A stretch of DNA of 11,382 nt from DATARH01 sp038228485 (GTDB lineage: Bacteria; Pseudomonadota; Alphaproteobacteria; ATCC43930; CGMCC-115725). The notes below the pieces were generated by a model. It was not told the DNA's origin and did no database searches. It saw only the letters and a program-made list of their open reading frames with translations. The position numbers were made by a program, and so were the translations under genes. Of this stretch, positions 1-6,466 are shown piece by piece. The stretch covers positions 1-11,382 of the forward strand of contig JBBRPG010000133.1 in the NCBI GenBank assembly GCA_038228485.1, in the 5' to 3' direction. How positions within the stretch are numbered: the stretch's first letter is position 1; each line of letters starts with the position of its first letter.

Positions 1-456
1 GAGCAGCAGATCGTCGAGGCCCAAGAGGTCGGGCAGGATCGCGTATTTGAGCGGCCCGAAAAACGCCGCCTCGATGCCCATCACGAACAGCAGCGCCAGC
101 ATCAGCCCGGTGCTCTCGAACAGCACCGCCGCGGCGGCGACCAGCATCACCGCGATCTCGGTGGCCTTGATGATGCGGATGAGGCGCGCCTTGTCGAGCG
201 CGTCGGCCAGCTCGCCGGCCGTCGCCGAGCACAGAAAGAACGGCAAGATGAACAACCCGCCCGCCAGCGGGATCAGGATGCCTGCGGACATGCCCCCCGC
301 CACCTCCGGCCGGTAGGCCAGCATCAGCACCAGCGCGTTCTTCAGCGCGTTGTCGTTGAAGGCCGAAAGGAACTGCGTCGCGAACAGCGGCCCGAACCGC
401 CGCGCGCCGATCAGCGCCAGCGGGCCGCTGCGCGCCGTTTGTCCTGCATTCCGCAT
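1..456 (-). CDS. LplT/Aas-type MFS transporter, N-terminal part (cut by window edge)
   Basis: The first 152 codons of a membrane protein run off the left edge in an open frame. The segment FLSAFNDNALKNALV (residues 29-43), the MFS motif-A-like GELADALDKARLIRII (81-96) and the segment FFGPLKYAILPDLL (132-145) are typical of the lysophospholipid transporter LplT and of the MFS half of LplT-acyltransferase (Aas-like) fusions. Hydrophobic stretches at about 59-80, 101-114 and 117-135 fit transmembrane helices. Family members flip lysophospholipids across the inner membrane for re-acylation; whether an acyltransferase domain follows cannot be seen. Start: three in-frame ATGs lie at 480, 471 and 456. 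I chose 456 because it begins closest to the conserved part and has AGGCGG just before it, but the other two are possible. Family call is fairly sure, substrate inferred. Confidence 0.8.
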   Translation of the reverse strand, partial: MRNAGQTARSGPLALIGARRFGPLFATQFLSAFNDNALKNALVLMLAYRPEVAGGMSAGILIPLAGGLFILPFFLCSATAGELADALDKARLIRIIKATEIAVMLVAAAAVLFESTGLMLALLFVMGIEAAFFGPLKYAILPDLLGLDDLLL

Positions 457-494
457 CCGCCTATCTCGCATAGCCCGCATCGGATGGGCAATGC

Positions 495-540
495 GCGTCC
501 TTCGAGACAGCCGCTTCGCGGCTTCGTCAGGGTGAGGAGG
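495..540. repeat. Short palindromic intergenic repeat
   Basis: This stretch upstream of the MFS gene contains CCTTCGAGAC, a perfect hairpin (AGCCGC, loop TTC, GCGGCT at 509-523) and then CAGGGTGAGG. That layout, CCTTCGAGAC - GC-rich palindrome - CAGGGTGAGG, resembles the dispersed palindromic elements I know from intergenic regions of Bradyrhizobium-type genomes. Only one copy is in this window, so the repeat status rests on recall, not on a second copy seen here. Confidence 0.5.
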
Positions 541-554
541 TGATGCCGCCGATT

Positions 555-582
555 TTGCGACCCACGCCCGCCGTGCCATAGT
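555..582 (+). promoter_or_regulatory. Candidate promoter of the 54-residue gene, leaderless type
   Basis: TTGCGA (555-560) and CATAGT (577-582) are separated by 16 bp and look like -35 and -10 boxes. Transcription would begin about 589-590, which is the ATG of the small gene at 590, so the mRNA would have no leader. This agrees with the lack of any Shine-Dalgarno sequence before that ATG. The same geometry is seen before the DUF433 gene at 6502. Confidence 0.45.
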
Positions 583-589
583 GTGCGGC

Positions 590-754
590 ATGGAAGAGAC
601 GAAGCTGGAAAAGTTCGCGCGCCTGTCGGGCAAGACCGCCGCAAAAGCGCTCGATGCCCTCGACCGCCGGGGTTTCGACCTGCGCGGCAAGCTCTCCGCG
701 CCGATCCGCAGGGTTCCCCGCCGCGACCCGCCAAAGCCAAAAGCCGAGGACTGA
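590..754 (+). CDS. Small basic hypothetical protein, 54 aa
   Basis: An ATG at 590 opens a 54-codon frame ending with TGA at 752-754. The product begins MEETKLEKFARLSGKTAAKA, continues with an ALDALDRRGFDLRGKL segment and ends in a Pro/Arg/Lys-rich tail (VPRRDPPKPKAED). It is very hydrophilic and mostly helical in character in its first 35 residues, with no signal peptide or membrane segment. I do not recognise the family. Support for a real gene is the promoter-like pair of boxes placed so that transcription starts at the ATG, and codon choice with G/C at most third positions. No Shine-Dalgarno is seen. It converges on the GH15 gene, with 62 bp between the two stops. Could be a chance frame; confidence is moderate. 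Confidence 0.5.
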   Translation: MEETKLEKFARLSGKTAAKALDALDRRGFDLRGKLSAPIRRVPRRDPPKPKAED

Positions 755-771
755 GCGCGACCGCCGCTGCC

Positions 772-804
772 TCGACGATTTCGGTCGTCTTCGACCGGCG
801 TCGA
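772..804. terminator. Hairpin between convergent genes, possible two-way terminator
   Basis: Two nested stems lie between the stop of the 54-residue gene and the stop of the GH15 gene: an outer TCGACG/CGTCGA (772-777 with 799-804) and an inner CGGTCG, loop TCTT, CGACCG (782-797). The position between convergent genes suits a bidirectional terminator. There is no T-run on either side, so termination by this structure alone is not certain. Confidence 0.45.
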
Positions 805-816
805 CCCGGAACAACC

Positions 817-2718
817 TTAAGGTCCGGCGGTCTTTGTTTCGGCAATCTTTGTTTCACCAGTCTTTGTTTCACCAGTCTTTGTTTCACCAGTCTTTGTTTC
901 ACCGGCCTTTGTTTCGGCGGCTTTATCCGCGCCGCGATCGGCTGACGCGGGCTCGACCTCGGCCAGGTGAGCCGCGGTGTTGATGACGCCGATATGCGAG
1001 AAGGCCTGGGGGAAATTGCCGAGAAAGCGCTTTGCCCGTGGATCGTATTCCTCGGCAAGGAGGCCAAGATCATTGCGCAGGGCCAACAATCGCTCGAACA
1101 GTGCGACGGCGTCGTCGCGGCGGCCGATCAGCGCCAGGCTGTTCGCAAGCCAAAAGGAGCAGACAAGAAAGGCCCCCTCTCCCGCCGGCAAGCCGTCGCT
1201 GCCGGAAGTGGGGTAGCGCATGACCAGGCCCTCGACGACCAGCTCGCGCTCGATCGCTTCGATGGTGCCGATAACGCGCGGATCCTCGGGCGGCAGAAAA
1301 CCAAGCTGGGGGATCAGCAATAGCGACGCATCGAGATCACTGCCGCCGTAATACTGGACGAAGGTGTTGCGCTTGGCGTCGTATCCCTTGGCGATGATCT
1401 CCTCGCAAATCCGCCCGCGCAATTGCTCCCAGCGCTCTTTCGGTCCCTTGAACCCGCATTGCTCGATCGACTTGACGGCACGGTCGAAGGCGACCCACGC
1501 CATGATCTTGGAAAAGGTGAAGTGTTGGGGCTCACCGCGGCTTTCCCAAAGCCCGTGATCGGGCTTGTCCCAGACTTGCTCGAGAAAGTTGAGCAGCTCC
1601 GTTTGCAGGTTCCAGGCGTCGTCGTTGGCTTCGAGGCCGAAACGGTTGCAAGCGAAGAGCGTATCCATCAGCTCGCCGAAAACGTCGATCTGCAATTGCT
1701 GATAGGCGGCATTGCCGACGCGAACCGGAGAACTCTTGCTATAGCCGGGGAGCCAGTCGAGCTCGAGTTCGGTCAACCGGCGCTCACCACCGATGCCGTA
1801 CATGATCTGCAATTCGGAAGGGTGCCCGGCCGCGGAGCGCAGCAGCCACTCGCGCCAGGCGCGCGCCTCGTTGCGATAGCCGGCCGTCATCAGCGCGTAG
1901 AGGGCCAGCGTCGCATCGCGCAGCCAGCAATAGCGGTAATCCCAATTGCGGACGCCGCCGATCAATTCCGGCAGCGAGGTCGTCGGCGCCGCGATGATGC
2001 CGCCGGTCGGTTCATAGGTCAGCATCTTCAGCGTGATCAGCGAGCGAATGATGGGCTCGCGCCATTGGCCGCCGATCGCGCAGGTGGCCGCCCAGTCGTG
2101 CCACCAATTCTCGGTCGCCTGCAGCGAGTCGATAGGGTCGCGATACGCAAAGCTCTTTCGGTGCGAGGGATACCAGCTCATCGTGAACGGCACGACCTCG
2201 CCGGCACTAACGTCGAATTCTCCGATCGTGGCGAGCTCCGGCGTGCCGCGCAGCGATACGGGCGAAGTGATCTGGACGGCGTTCGGGCCGGAGACTGCGT
2301 TCAGGCCGTCGAACCGCCGCCGGACCCACGGAATGCTGCGGCCATAATCAAAGCGCAGGACGAGCTCCGTCCGCATCCGCACCCGGCCTTTGTCGCCGCG
2401 AACCAGCCTGACCAGGTGGAGTTGCCCATCCGAGTCGGGCAGCGGCATGAAGTCGATGACCGTGACGCTGCCGCTGTCGGTTTCGACCCGGGTCTCCAGG
2501 ATCCCGGTTTCGCCGCGATAGGAGCGCGTGCTGGTTCCGGTGGCGTCGACTGGCGCGATCAGCCAGCGGCCATTCTGGGGCCCGCCGAGCAAGGAAGCGA
2601 ACACCGCCTCGCCATCGAAACGGGGCAGGCAAAGCCAATCGATCGATCCGTCGCGCCCGACCAAGGCGGCGGTGTGGCTATTGCCGATAATCCCATAATC
2701 TTCGATCGGAGCATTCAT
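817..2718 (-). CDS. Glycoside hydrolase family 15 protein (glucoamylase/trehalase type)
   Basis: A 633-residue product, normal for bacterial GH15 enzymes, which cleave alpha-glucosidic bonds in maltooligosaccharides or trehalose with inversion. The N-terminal beta-rich domain opens with IEDYGIIGNSHTAALVGRDG and SIDWLCLPRFD. The catalytic (alpha/alpha)6 domain carries NWDYRYCWLRDA (residues about 258-269). By comparison with fungal glucoamylase and archaeal GH15 trehalase, Glu392 in LWESRGE is the likely general acid and Glu556 in LLAEEYDP the likely base. No signal peptide, so cytoplasmic. Trehalose-type activity is plausible, since close cytoplasmic relatives include trehalases, but substrate cannot be read from sequence. 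Start at 2718 is chosen because GGGGAAAG precedes it at good distance; an upstream ATG at 2787 would add 23 unconserved residues. Residues 588-633 form a low-complexity ETKTG-repeat tail. A stress-type promoter lies about 100 bp upstream. Confidence 0.9.
   Translation of the reverse strand: MNAPIEDYGIIGNSHTAALVGRDGSIDWLCLPRFDGEAVFASLLGGPQNGRWLIAPVDATGTSTRSYRGETGILETRVETDSGSVTVIDFMPLPDSDGQLHLVRLVRGDKGRVRMRTELVLRFDYGRSIPWVRRRFDGLNAVSGPNAVQITSPVSLRGTPELATIGEFDVSAGEVVPFTMSWYPSHRKSFAYRDPIDSLQATENWWHDWAATCAIGGQWREPIIRSLITLKMLTYEPTGGIIAAPTTSLPELIGGVRNWDYRYCWLRDATLALYALMTAGYRNEARAWREWLLRSAAGHPSELQIMYGIGGERRLTELELDWLPGYSKSSPVRVGNAAYQQLQIDVFGELMDTLFACNRFGLEANDDAWNLQTELLNFLEQVWDKPDHGLWESRGEPQHFTFSKIMAWVAFDRAVKSIEQCGFKGPKERWEQLRGRICEEIIAKGYDAKRNTFVQYYGGSDLDASLLLIPQLGFLPPEDPRVIGTIEAIERELVVEGLVMRYPTSGSDGLPAGEGAFLVCSFWLANSLALIGRRDDAVALFERLLALRNDLGLLAEEYDPRAKRFLGNFPQAFSHIGVINTAAHLAEVEPASADRGADKAAETKAGETKTGETKTGETKTGETKIAETKTAGP
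832..921. repeat. Six 15-bp tandem repeats inside the GH15 C-terminus
   Basis: Six units of 15 bp, each beginning CTTTGTTTC on the plus strand, run without gaps. The three units at 847-891 are identical (CTTTGTTTCACCAGT) and the flanking ones differ in the last six bases. Read on the minus strand they encode the ETKTG-like pentapeptide repeat that ends the GH15 protein. The identical unit is 40 percent GC and uses ACA, ACT and GGT codons, unlike the rest of the gene. Being a multiple of three, gain or loss of units keeps the frame. Confidence 0.95.
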
Positions 2719-2816
2719 CGTGATGCTTTCCCCGTTCCCGACTGATGCGCCCGGTGCTGGCGTCAAGTTTCGCCCCTCTCGTTGCACGAGTTTCGAGAAG
2801 CGAGACGGCCTTCGTC

Positions 2817-2841
2817 AACCGATGGTCACGGCACTGGTTCC
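2817..2841 (-). promoter_or_regulatory. EcfG-type general-stress promoter of the GH15 gene
   Basis: On the minus strand GGAAC (2841-2837) is followed after 16 bp by GGTT (2820-2817). The alphaproteobacterial general-stress sigma factor EcfG reads GGAAC-N16/17-CGTT, so this matches at every position except the first base of the -10 element. Transcription would begin near 2810, giving a leader of about 90 nt before the GH15 ATG at 2718. A second site of the same form lies upstream of the next gene. Confidence 0.5.
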
Positions 2842-2902
2842 CGTCGGCCCCACGTCTTTTAGCCTCAGGCTACGTGCAGGCGCGCCTCGTCGAACGGAAA
2901 GC

Positions 2903-2943
2903 CGATCCCGGGATCGAATGCCGGGAAGCGGCGTCCTTGCCGC
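2903..2943. terminator. Two hairpins after the 59-residue gene
   Basis: Downstream of the stop at 2954 (minus strand) come GCGGC, loop of 6, GCCGC (2928-2943) and then a perfect 14-bp palindrome CGATCCC/GGGATCG (2903-2916). They lie between the 59-residue gene and the GH15 promoter, which fits transcript ending, but no T-run follows. The palindrome could instead be a protein-binding site. Confidence 0.35.
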
Positions 2944-2953
2944 GATAGAGGAG

Positions 2954-3133
2954 TTATTCGGCCGCGGCCTTTCGGATATCTCCGCACTCGGCGCTCATCC
3001 GGTCGATATGGCGTTGCAGCTCCCTGGCCCGCCGCTCGTCGCCGTCGGCGCGCGCCTCCTGCTTCTCCACGAGCAAGGCAATGATCTTGTCTTGCAGATC
3101 GACGAGGAGGGCTCGTTCCTCGGTGTTGATCAT
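2954..3133 (-). CDS. Small charged coiled-coil-like protein, 59 aa
   Basis: The product starts MINTEERALLVDLQDKIIAL and continues LVEKQEARADGDERRARELQ. It is almost entirely predicted helix, rich in Glu, Arg and Ala, with hydrophobic residues spaced about every three to four positions in residues 8-40, as in a short coiled coil. There is one Cys (residue 50) and no membrane segment. Start at 3133 is chosen because AAGG lies 9 nt before the ATG; a longer reading from 3202 would include the promoter region. I do not recognise the family. A GGAAC-N17-GGTT promoter about 35-60 bp upstream suggests expression in the general stress response, which it would share with the GH15 gene. Strong ribosome site plus promoter make it a likely real gene. 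Confidence 0.65.
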   Translation of the reverse strand: MINTEERALLVDLQDKIIALLVEKQEARADGDERRARELQRHIDRMSAECGDIRKAAAE

Positions 3134-3167
3134 GTTCCGTGACCTTAAGGTGCGTCCTGACTTGGGA

Positions 3168-3193
3168 AACCACCGATTGGGCGATAGGGTTCC
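3168..3193 (-). promoter_or_regulatory. EcfG-type general-stress promoter of the 59-residue gene
   Basis: On the minus strand GGAAC (3193-3189) is followed after 17 bp by GGTT (3171-3168), matching the EcfG consensus GGAAC-N16/17-CGTT except for G in place of C in the -10 element. Transcription would begin near 3161, leaving a leader of about 28 nt that contains the AAGG ribosome site of the gene at 3133. Position and spacing are just right for this gene. Confidence 0.6.
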
Positions 3194-3263
3194 TCTGTTC
3201 AAGGGCGGACGTAGCCAACACCGCCGGCGGTTCCGCGATGCGGTCGAGCCCGCGCGCCACGCA

Positions 3264-3295
3264 GAAGGGGTTCCCCGGCGCCGGGGAACCCCTTC
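3264..3295. terminator. Perfect 32-bp inverted repeat after the hydrolase gene
   Basis: Two perfect 16-bp arms, GAAGGGGTTCCCCGGC and its complement, meet with no spacer (centre between 3279 and 3280). It lies 33 bp past the stop of the alpha/beta hydrolase and 70 bp before the promoter of the 59-residue gene, so a transcript terminator is the simplest reading. In RNA a few central bases would form the loop of a very stable hairpin. The T-run on the minus strand (3301-3297) lies before, not after, the hairpin, which is unlike a textbook intrinsic terminator. Confidence 0.6.
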
Positions 3296-3327
3296 GAAAA
3301 AGTGCCGCTGTGGATATCGCGATGCGC

Positions 3328-4056
3328 TCAGCGCGGCGTGTGCTTGGCCAGGAATTCCTTGACCTTAGCCTTGGCGGCAGTCAGGTGCGGTTCGGTCTTC
3401 CACTCGGTGACAAGCTCGACGTTGGGCAGCAGCTTCGACAGCTCCTCCGAGATCGGCCACGGATGCGCCTCGTCGTTGCCGGCGAGCACCAGGCACGGGG
3501 CCTTGATCGTCTTCACGAAGTCGCGGTCGGCGCAGTAGACAAAGCCGGGCGCGTAGAGGTTCTCGTTGAAGGAGTTCAGCACCGGCTCGGTCGCGTCGGG
3601 ACGGTCTTTCACCGTTTCGGCCCAGCCGTTGAAATTGGCGGTGCGGCCGCCCATTGGCCCGACCCGGCCGATCGGCTGCGCCAGCACCGCCGCCGCGACC
3701 CGCTCGGGGTGCCGCTTCAGCATGTTGATGATGAACGAGCCGCCGATGCACTGGCCGTACAGGTGGCAGCGATCGATGCGCAGATGGTCGAGCACGGCGA
3801 CATGGTCGTCGGTGTAGTTGTCCCAATTGTCCTGCGCGGTGATCGGCGCGCGCGACTGGCCGCCGGCATTGCGCTGGTCCATCGCGATCACGCGGTAGTT
3901 GGCGGCGAACTCGGTGGTCGGGTTGATCGGCGCCGAGGGCTGGCTCCAGACATCGATCACCGACCGCAGCCCGGCGGGCGCAAAGGTCAGGATCGGGAAG
4001 CCTTTGCCGAATTCCTCGTAATAGATATGCGCGCCCTTGTGTTCGATGCTCGGCAT
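3328..4056 (-). CDS. Alpha/beta hydrolase with Cys in the nucleophile elbow
   Basis: A 242-residue product, usual for a single-domain alpha/beta hydrolase. The oxyanion-loop segment FAPAGLRS (about 25-32) and the family motif MDQRNAGGQSRAP (59-71) are clear. The nucleophile elbow reads LYGQCIGGSF, so Cys103 stands where Ser is usual in GxSxG. Likely acid is Asp195 in LAGNDEAHPW and the likely base His224 in TEPHLTAA. Cys in this position is known from dienelactone hydrolase (GxCxGG), but other parts of this protein do not look like that family. No signal peptide; cytoplasmic. Start at 4056 is supported by GGAGGAAGG 8-16 nt upstream; a longer reading from 4125 adds an unconserved Arg-rich stretch. 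Substrate unknown. It may be monocistronic, with its own upstream region and a strong hairpin after it. Confidence 0.88.
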   Translation of the reverse strand: MPSIEHKGAHIYYEEFGKGFPILTFAPAGLRSVIDVWSQPSAPINPTTEFAANYRVIAMDQRNAGGQSRAPITAQDNWDNYTDDHVAVLDHLRIDRCHLYGQCIGGSFIINMLKRHPERVAAAVLAQPIGRVGPMGGRTANFNGWAETVKDRPDATEPVLNSFNENLYAPGFVYCADRDFVKTIKAPCLVLAGNDEAHPWPISEELSKLLPNVELVTEWKTEPHLTAAKAKVKEFLAKHTPR

Positions 4057-4143
4057 GTCGGTGTCCTTCCTCCGGTATCGGGCGGCTACCGCCGCCACGG
4101 GGTTGCGTATCCGGCCGGACGGCATTTTACCGCATATGAAGGG

Positions 4144-4190
4144 CGCACCTAGCTAAACCTGTCAGGTGAAGGGCTTAGGTGGTTAAGCGC
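4144..4190. promoter_or_regulatory. Cluster of inverted repeats upstream of the hydrolase, possible operator
   Basis: Between the hydrolase (minus) and the 73-residue gene (plus) lie ACCTG-T-CAGGT (4157-4167), CACCTA/TAGGTG (4146-4151 and 4176-4181) and GCTTA-N6-TAAGC (4173-4188). The near-symmetric ACCT/AGGT half-sites look like a regulator-binding site for one or both divergent genes. CTGACA on the minus strand (4165-4160) overlaps the first palindrome and could be a -35 box for the hydrolase, but I see no convincing -10 at the right distance. Confidence 0.35.
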
Positions 4191-4237
4191 CGCAATTTAG
4201 GCTGAAGCCGACTAATAAACCCCTGTGCGAGGTGGAT

Positions 4238-4459
4238 ATGGGCCGCGGCATCGCCTACCACTCGGTTATGAGCCCGTGTCCCACCGATTTGTCGACCCGA
4301 CTTCGCTCGCCGGCTAAAGCGCTATGCGACCTTGTCGAGCGCTACGAGCGGTTGCCCTGCAACGACCCCGACCGGGTCGACGTGGCCCGGATGATCCGGC
4401 AACTCGCTTTCGAACTCACGCGCGCCGCGGCGGATTGCGACCTCGATTGGGCCCGGTGA
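4238..4459 (+). CDS. Hypothetical protein, 73 aa
   Basis: An ATG at 4238 with GAGG 5 nt before it opens 73 codons ending at TGA 4457-4459. GTG at 4232 and ATG at 4268 are other possible starts. The product is soluble, with a helical C-terminal half (RVDVARMIRQLAFELTRAAA) and three Cys (residues 14, 30 and 67). I do not recognise the family and see no motif. It stands divergent from the hydrolase and 125 bp before the first permease, on the same strand, so it could be cotranscribed with the permeases. The stretch 4460-4584 between them shows no clear promoter or hairpin. Confidence 0.5.
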   Translation: MGRGIAYHSVMSPCPTDLSTRLRSPAKALCDLVERYERLPCNDPDRVDVARMIRQLAFELTRAAADCDLDWAR

Positions 4460-4584
4460 CGAGACGGCGGCCGCCATCGTGGCTATGGCGGGGGTCCGCA
4501 AATATCTGCGCTAGGCGCGAGCCGAAAAGTTGGGTACCTATCGCAGCGTCTCGCCATTCGGCCCAATCCGCGGTGCCCGCGCCC

Positions 4585-5541
4585 ATGTACAGCTATATCG
4601 TGCGGCGGCTGGCTTTCGGGGTTGTAACGGTCTTCGTCGTGTCGGTGATCGTGTTTGTGATCCTGCGGATTTTGCCTGGGGATCCGCTGGTCGCGATGTT
4701 CGGCATGGAGGGTTTCACCAAGCTGAGCGCCGCCGACCGCGCCAGCTACATGACCCAACTGGGCCTCAGCGACCCGCTGGTGGTGCAATACCTGCATTGG
4801 ATGCGCGACATCGTCAGCGGCAATCTCGGCCACTCGTTCTTTCGCGCCGAAAGCGTCGGCGACATGATCGCGCGGCGCGGGCCGCTGACCGCCGAAATCG
4901 CGATCCTGTCGGTGGTGCTGTCGTGGTTCGTCGGCGTCCCGGTGGCCATCGTCAGCGCGCTGCGGCCGAACAGCATCGCCGACAATGTCTCGCGGTTTCT
5001 CAGCATCCTGTTCCTGGCGATACCCGGGTTTTGGCTGGGGATGCTGATCGTGCTCTTTCTGCTGTTCGTGTTCGGCTACAAGGCGCCGCTGGCCGGCGCC
5101 TCGCTGTTCACCGATCCGATCGCCAACCTGCAGATCGTCGTCGGCCCAGCAATCGTGCTGGGCCTGGGACAGGCCGCCTATATCGCCCGCATGGCCCGCT
5201 CGAGCCTGCTCGAGGTTATCCGCGAGGATTACGTGCGCACCGCCCGCGCGAAAGGGTTGAGCGGCCGCCCGGTGATCAGCCGCCATGCGCTGCCCAACGC
5301 GTTGCTGCCGGTGATCACCCTGTCGGGGATTCTGCTCGGGTTCGTGCTTGCCGGCTCGATCCCGGTCGAGCGCGCCTTCGGCACGCCGGGGCTGGGCTAT
5401 TCGATGTTCACCGCGGTCGCCGAGCGCGACGTCTTCGTGATGCAGAACCTGGTATTCCTCTACGCGATTGTTTTCGTGCTGCTGAACATTCTGGTCGATC
5501 TGACGATCGCCTGGCTGGACCCGAGGATCCGTTATCAATGA
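4585..5541 (+). CDS. Peptide/nickel-type ABC transporter permease (DppB/GsiC-like)
   Basis: A 318-residue inner-membrane permease. It opens with MYSYIVRRLAFGVVTVFVVS, the usual DppB-type first helix, followed by ILRILPGDPL (27-36). Further hydrophobic segments lie at about 104-125, 139-165, 185-200, 241-260 and 288-308, giving about six helices. The EAA loop that docks onto the ATPase is at 210-240 (LLEVIREDYVRTARAKGLSG onward, with the conserved ALPNALLPV). It ends in AWLDPRIRY, as usual for the family. Start at 4585 fits the family N-terminus, though no Shine-Dalgarno is visible; GTG at 4573 is in frame and possible. The next permease overlaps it by 4 bp, so the two are one transcript and presumably a heterodimer. 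Ligand cannot be told from sequence. Confidence 0.92.
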   Translation: MYSYIVRRLAFGVVTVFVVSVIVFVILRILPGDPLVAMFGMEGFTKLSAADRASYMTQLGLSDPLVVQYLHWMRDIVSGNLGHSFFRAESVGDMIARRGPLTAEIAILSVVLSWFVGVPVAIVSALRPNSIADNVSRFLSILFLAIPGFWLGMLIVLFLLFVFGYKAPLAGASLFTDPIANLQIVVGPAIVLGLGQAAYIARMARSSLLEVIREDYVRTARAKGLSGRPVISRHALPNALLPVITLSGILLGFVLAGSIPVERAFGTPGLGYSMFTAVAERDVFVMQNLVFLYAIVFVLLNILVDLTIAWLDPRIRYQ

Positions 5542-6458
5542 CCGCGATCGAGCCCGACGCCGAACTGGTCCTGCGGCCGAGCGCGACGGCGGTCAAGCCG
5601 GCCGGGCTGCGCCGGATCGGGCGGGGGCTGCGCCTGTTTGCCCGGCGCTCGCCGATGTCGGCGGTCTGGGGCGTCGTCGCCGCGCTGGTGCTGATCATGG
5701 CGGTCGCCGCGCCGGTGCTGGTGCCGTACGACCCGCTCAAATCCGACTTCCGCGCGATGACCAAGCCGCCGACCGACCGCCATGTGTTCGGCACCGACCA
5801 GATCGGCCGCGACGTGCTCAGCCGCGTCATCTACGGCAGCCGCGCCTCGCTGACGGTGGCGATGGGCGCGGTGCTGTTCGGCACGACCTTGGGGGCGCTG
5901 TGGGGGCTGGCGAGCGGCTTCCTCGGCGGCCGCTTCGACTTGATCAGCCAGCGGATCATCGAGTTCCTGCAATCCTTCCCCGATTTGATCCTGGCGATGG
6001 CGATCGCGATGGCGCTCGGCGCCGGGTTCGGCACGGTGATCGTCGCCATCGCCGTCACCCGGATACCGTTTGGCGGGCGGGTGATCCGCGCTGTCGTGCT
6101 GTCGCTGAAGGAGATGTCTTACGTCGAGGCGGCACGCGGGGTCGGCGCGTCGAAGCTGCGGGTGATGCTGCGCCACATCCTGCCGCAATGCATCGCGCCC
6201 TATCTCATCCTAGCGACGACCCATCTTGGCGTCGCGATCGTCATCGAGGCGGCGCTCGGGTTCCTCGGCGTCGGCATCCCGCCGCCGACCCCGACCTGGG
6301 GCAACATGCTCGCCGACTCGCTGAACGCCGGCCTGATCCCGCCGTGGTGGCTGGTGCTGTTCCCCGGCGCCGCGATCACCGTGACGGTGCTGGCCTTCAA
6401 CCTGCTCGGCGACGGCATCCGCGACATCCTTGACCCGCGGCTCAGGGGAGCGGTGTAG
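5538..6458 (+). CDS. Peptide/nickel-type ABC transporter permease (DppC-like)
   Basis: A 306-residue partner of the preceding permease. It starts at ATG 5538 inside the ATGA overlap with the stop of its neighbour. A cytoplasmic N-terminal tail of about 40 residues leads to the first helix (41-62) and then the family marker FGTDQIGRDVLSRVIYGSR (84-102). Helices follow at about 103-128, 149-175, 220-245 and 272-292. The EAA loop is KEMSYVEAARGVGASKLRVM (191-210) with RHILPQ. It ends NLLGDGIRDILDPRLRG, as typical. Together with the DppB-like subunit it would form the channel of a peptide-type importer. No terminator is seen after it; the DUF433 gene begins 44 bp on with its own promoter-like boxes. 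Confidence 0.93.
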   Translation: MTAIEPDAELVLRPSATAVKPAGLRRIGRGLRLFARRSPMSAVWGVVAALVLIMAVAAPVLVPYDPLKSDFRAMTKPPTDRHVFGTDQIGRDVLSRVIYGSRASLTVAMGAVLFGTTLGALWGLASGFLGGRFDLISQRIIEFLQSFPDLILAMAIAMALGAGFGTVIVAIAVTRIPFGGRVIRAVVLSLKEMSYVEAARGVGASKLRVMLRHILPQCIAPYLILATTHLGVAIVIEAALGFLGVGIPPPTPTWGNMLADSLNAGLIPPWWLVLFPGAAITVTVLAFNLLGDGIRDILDPRLRGAV

Positions 6459-6466
6459 GCGGTTTC

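Noticed and set aside
832..921. Possible CRISPR array
   Set aside because: Units are contiguous 15-mers with no spacers and lie in frame inside a coding sequence.
411..1073. Minus-strand open frame with KQRLV repeats
   Set aside because: It is the 15-bp GH15 repeat read in another frame, and it crosses the MFS start, the small gene and the intergenic hairpin; no conserved content.
1423..2745. 440-codon open frame on plus, opposite GH15
   Set aside because: High GC leaves few stops on the other strand; the GH15 frame carries clear motifs, this one has none.
4324..4584. N-terminal extension of the DppB-like permease by 87 residues
   Set aside because: It overlaps the 73-residue gene, is Arg-rich and unlike the family, whose N-terminus is matched at 4585.
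4530..5537. Long upstream extension of the DppC-like frame through the DppB-like gene
   Set aside because: The DppB frame is clearly real there; the ATGA overlap at 5538 gives a normal DppC start and length.
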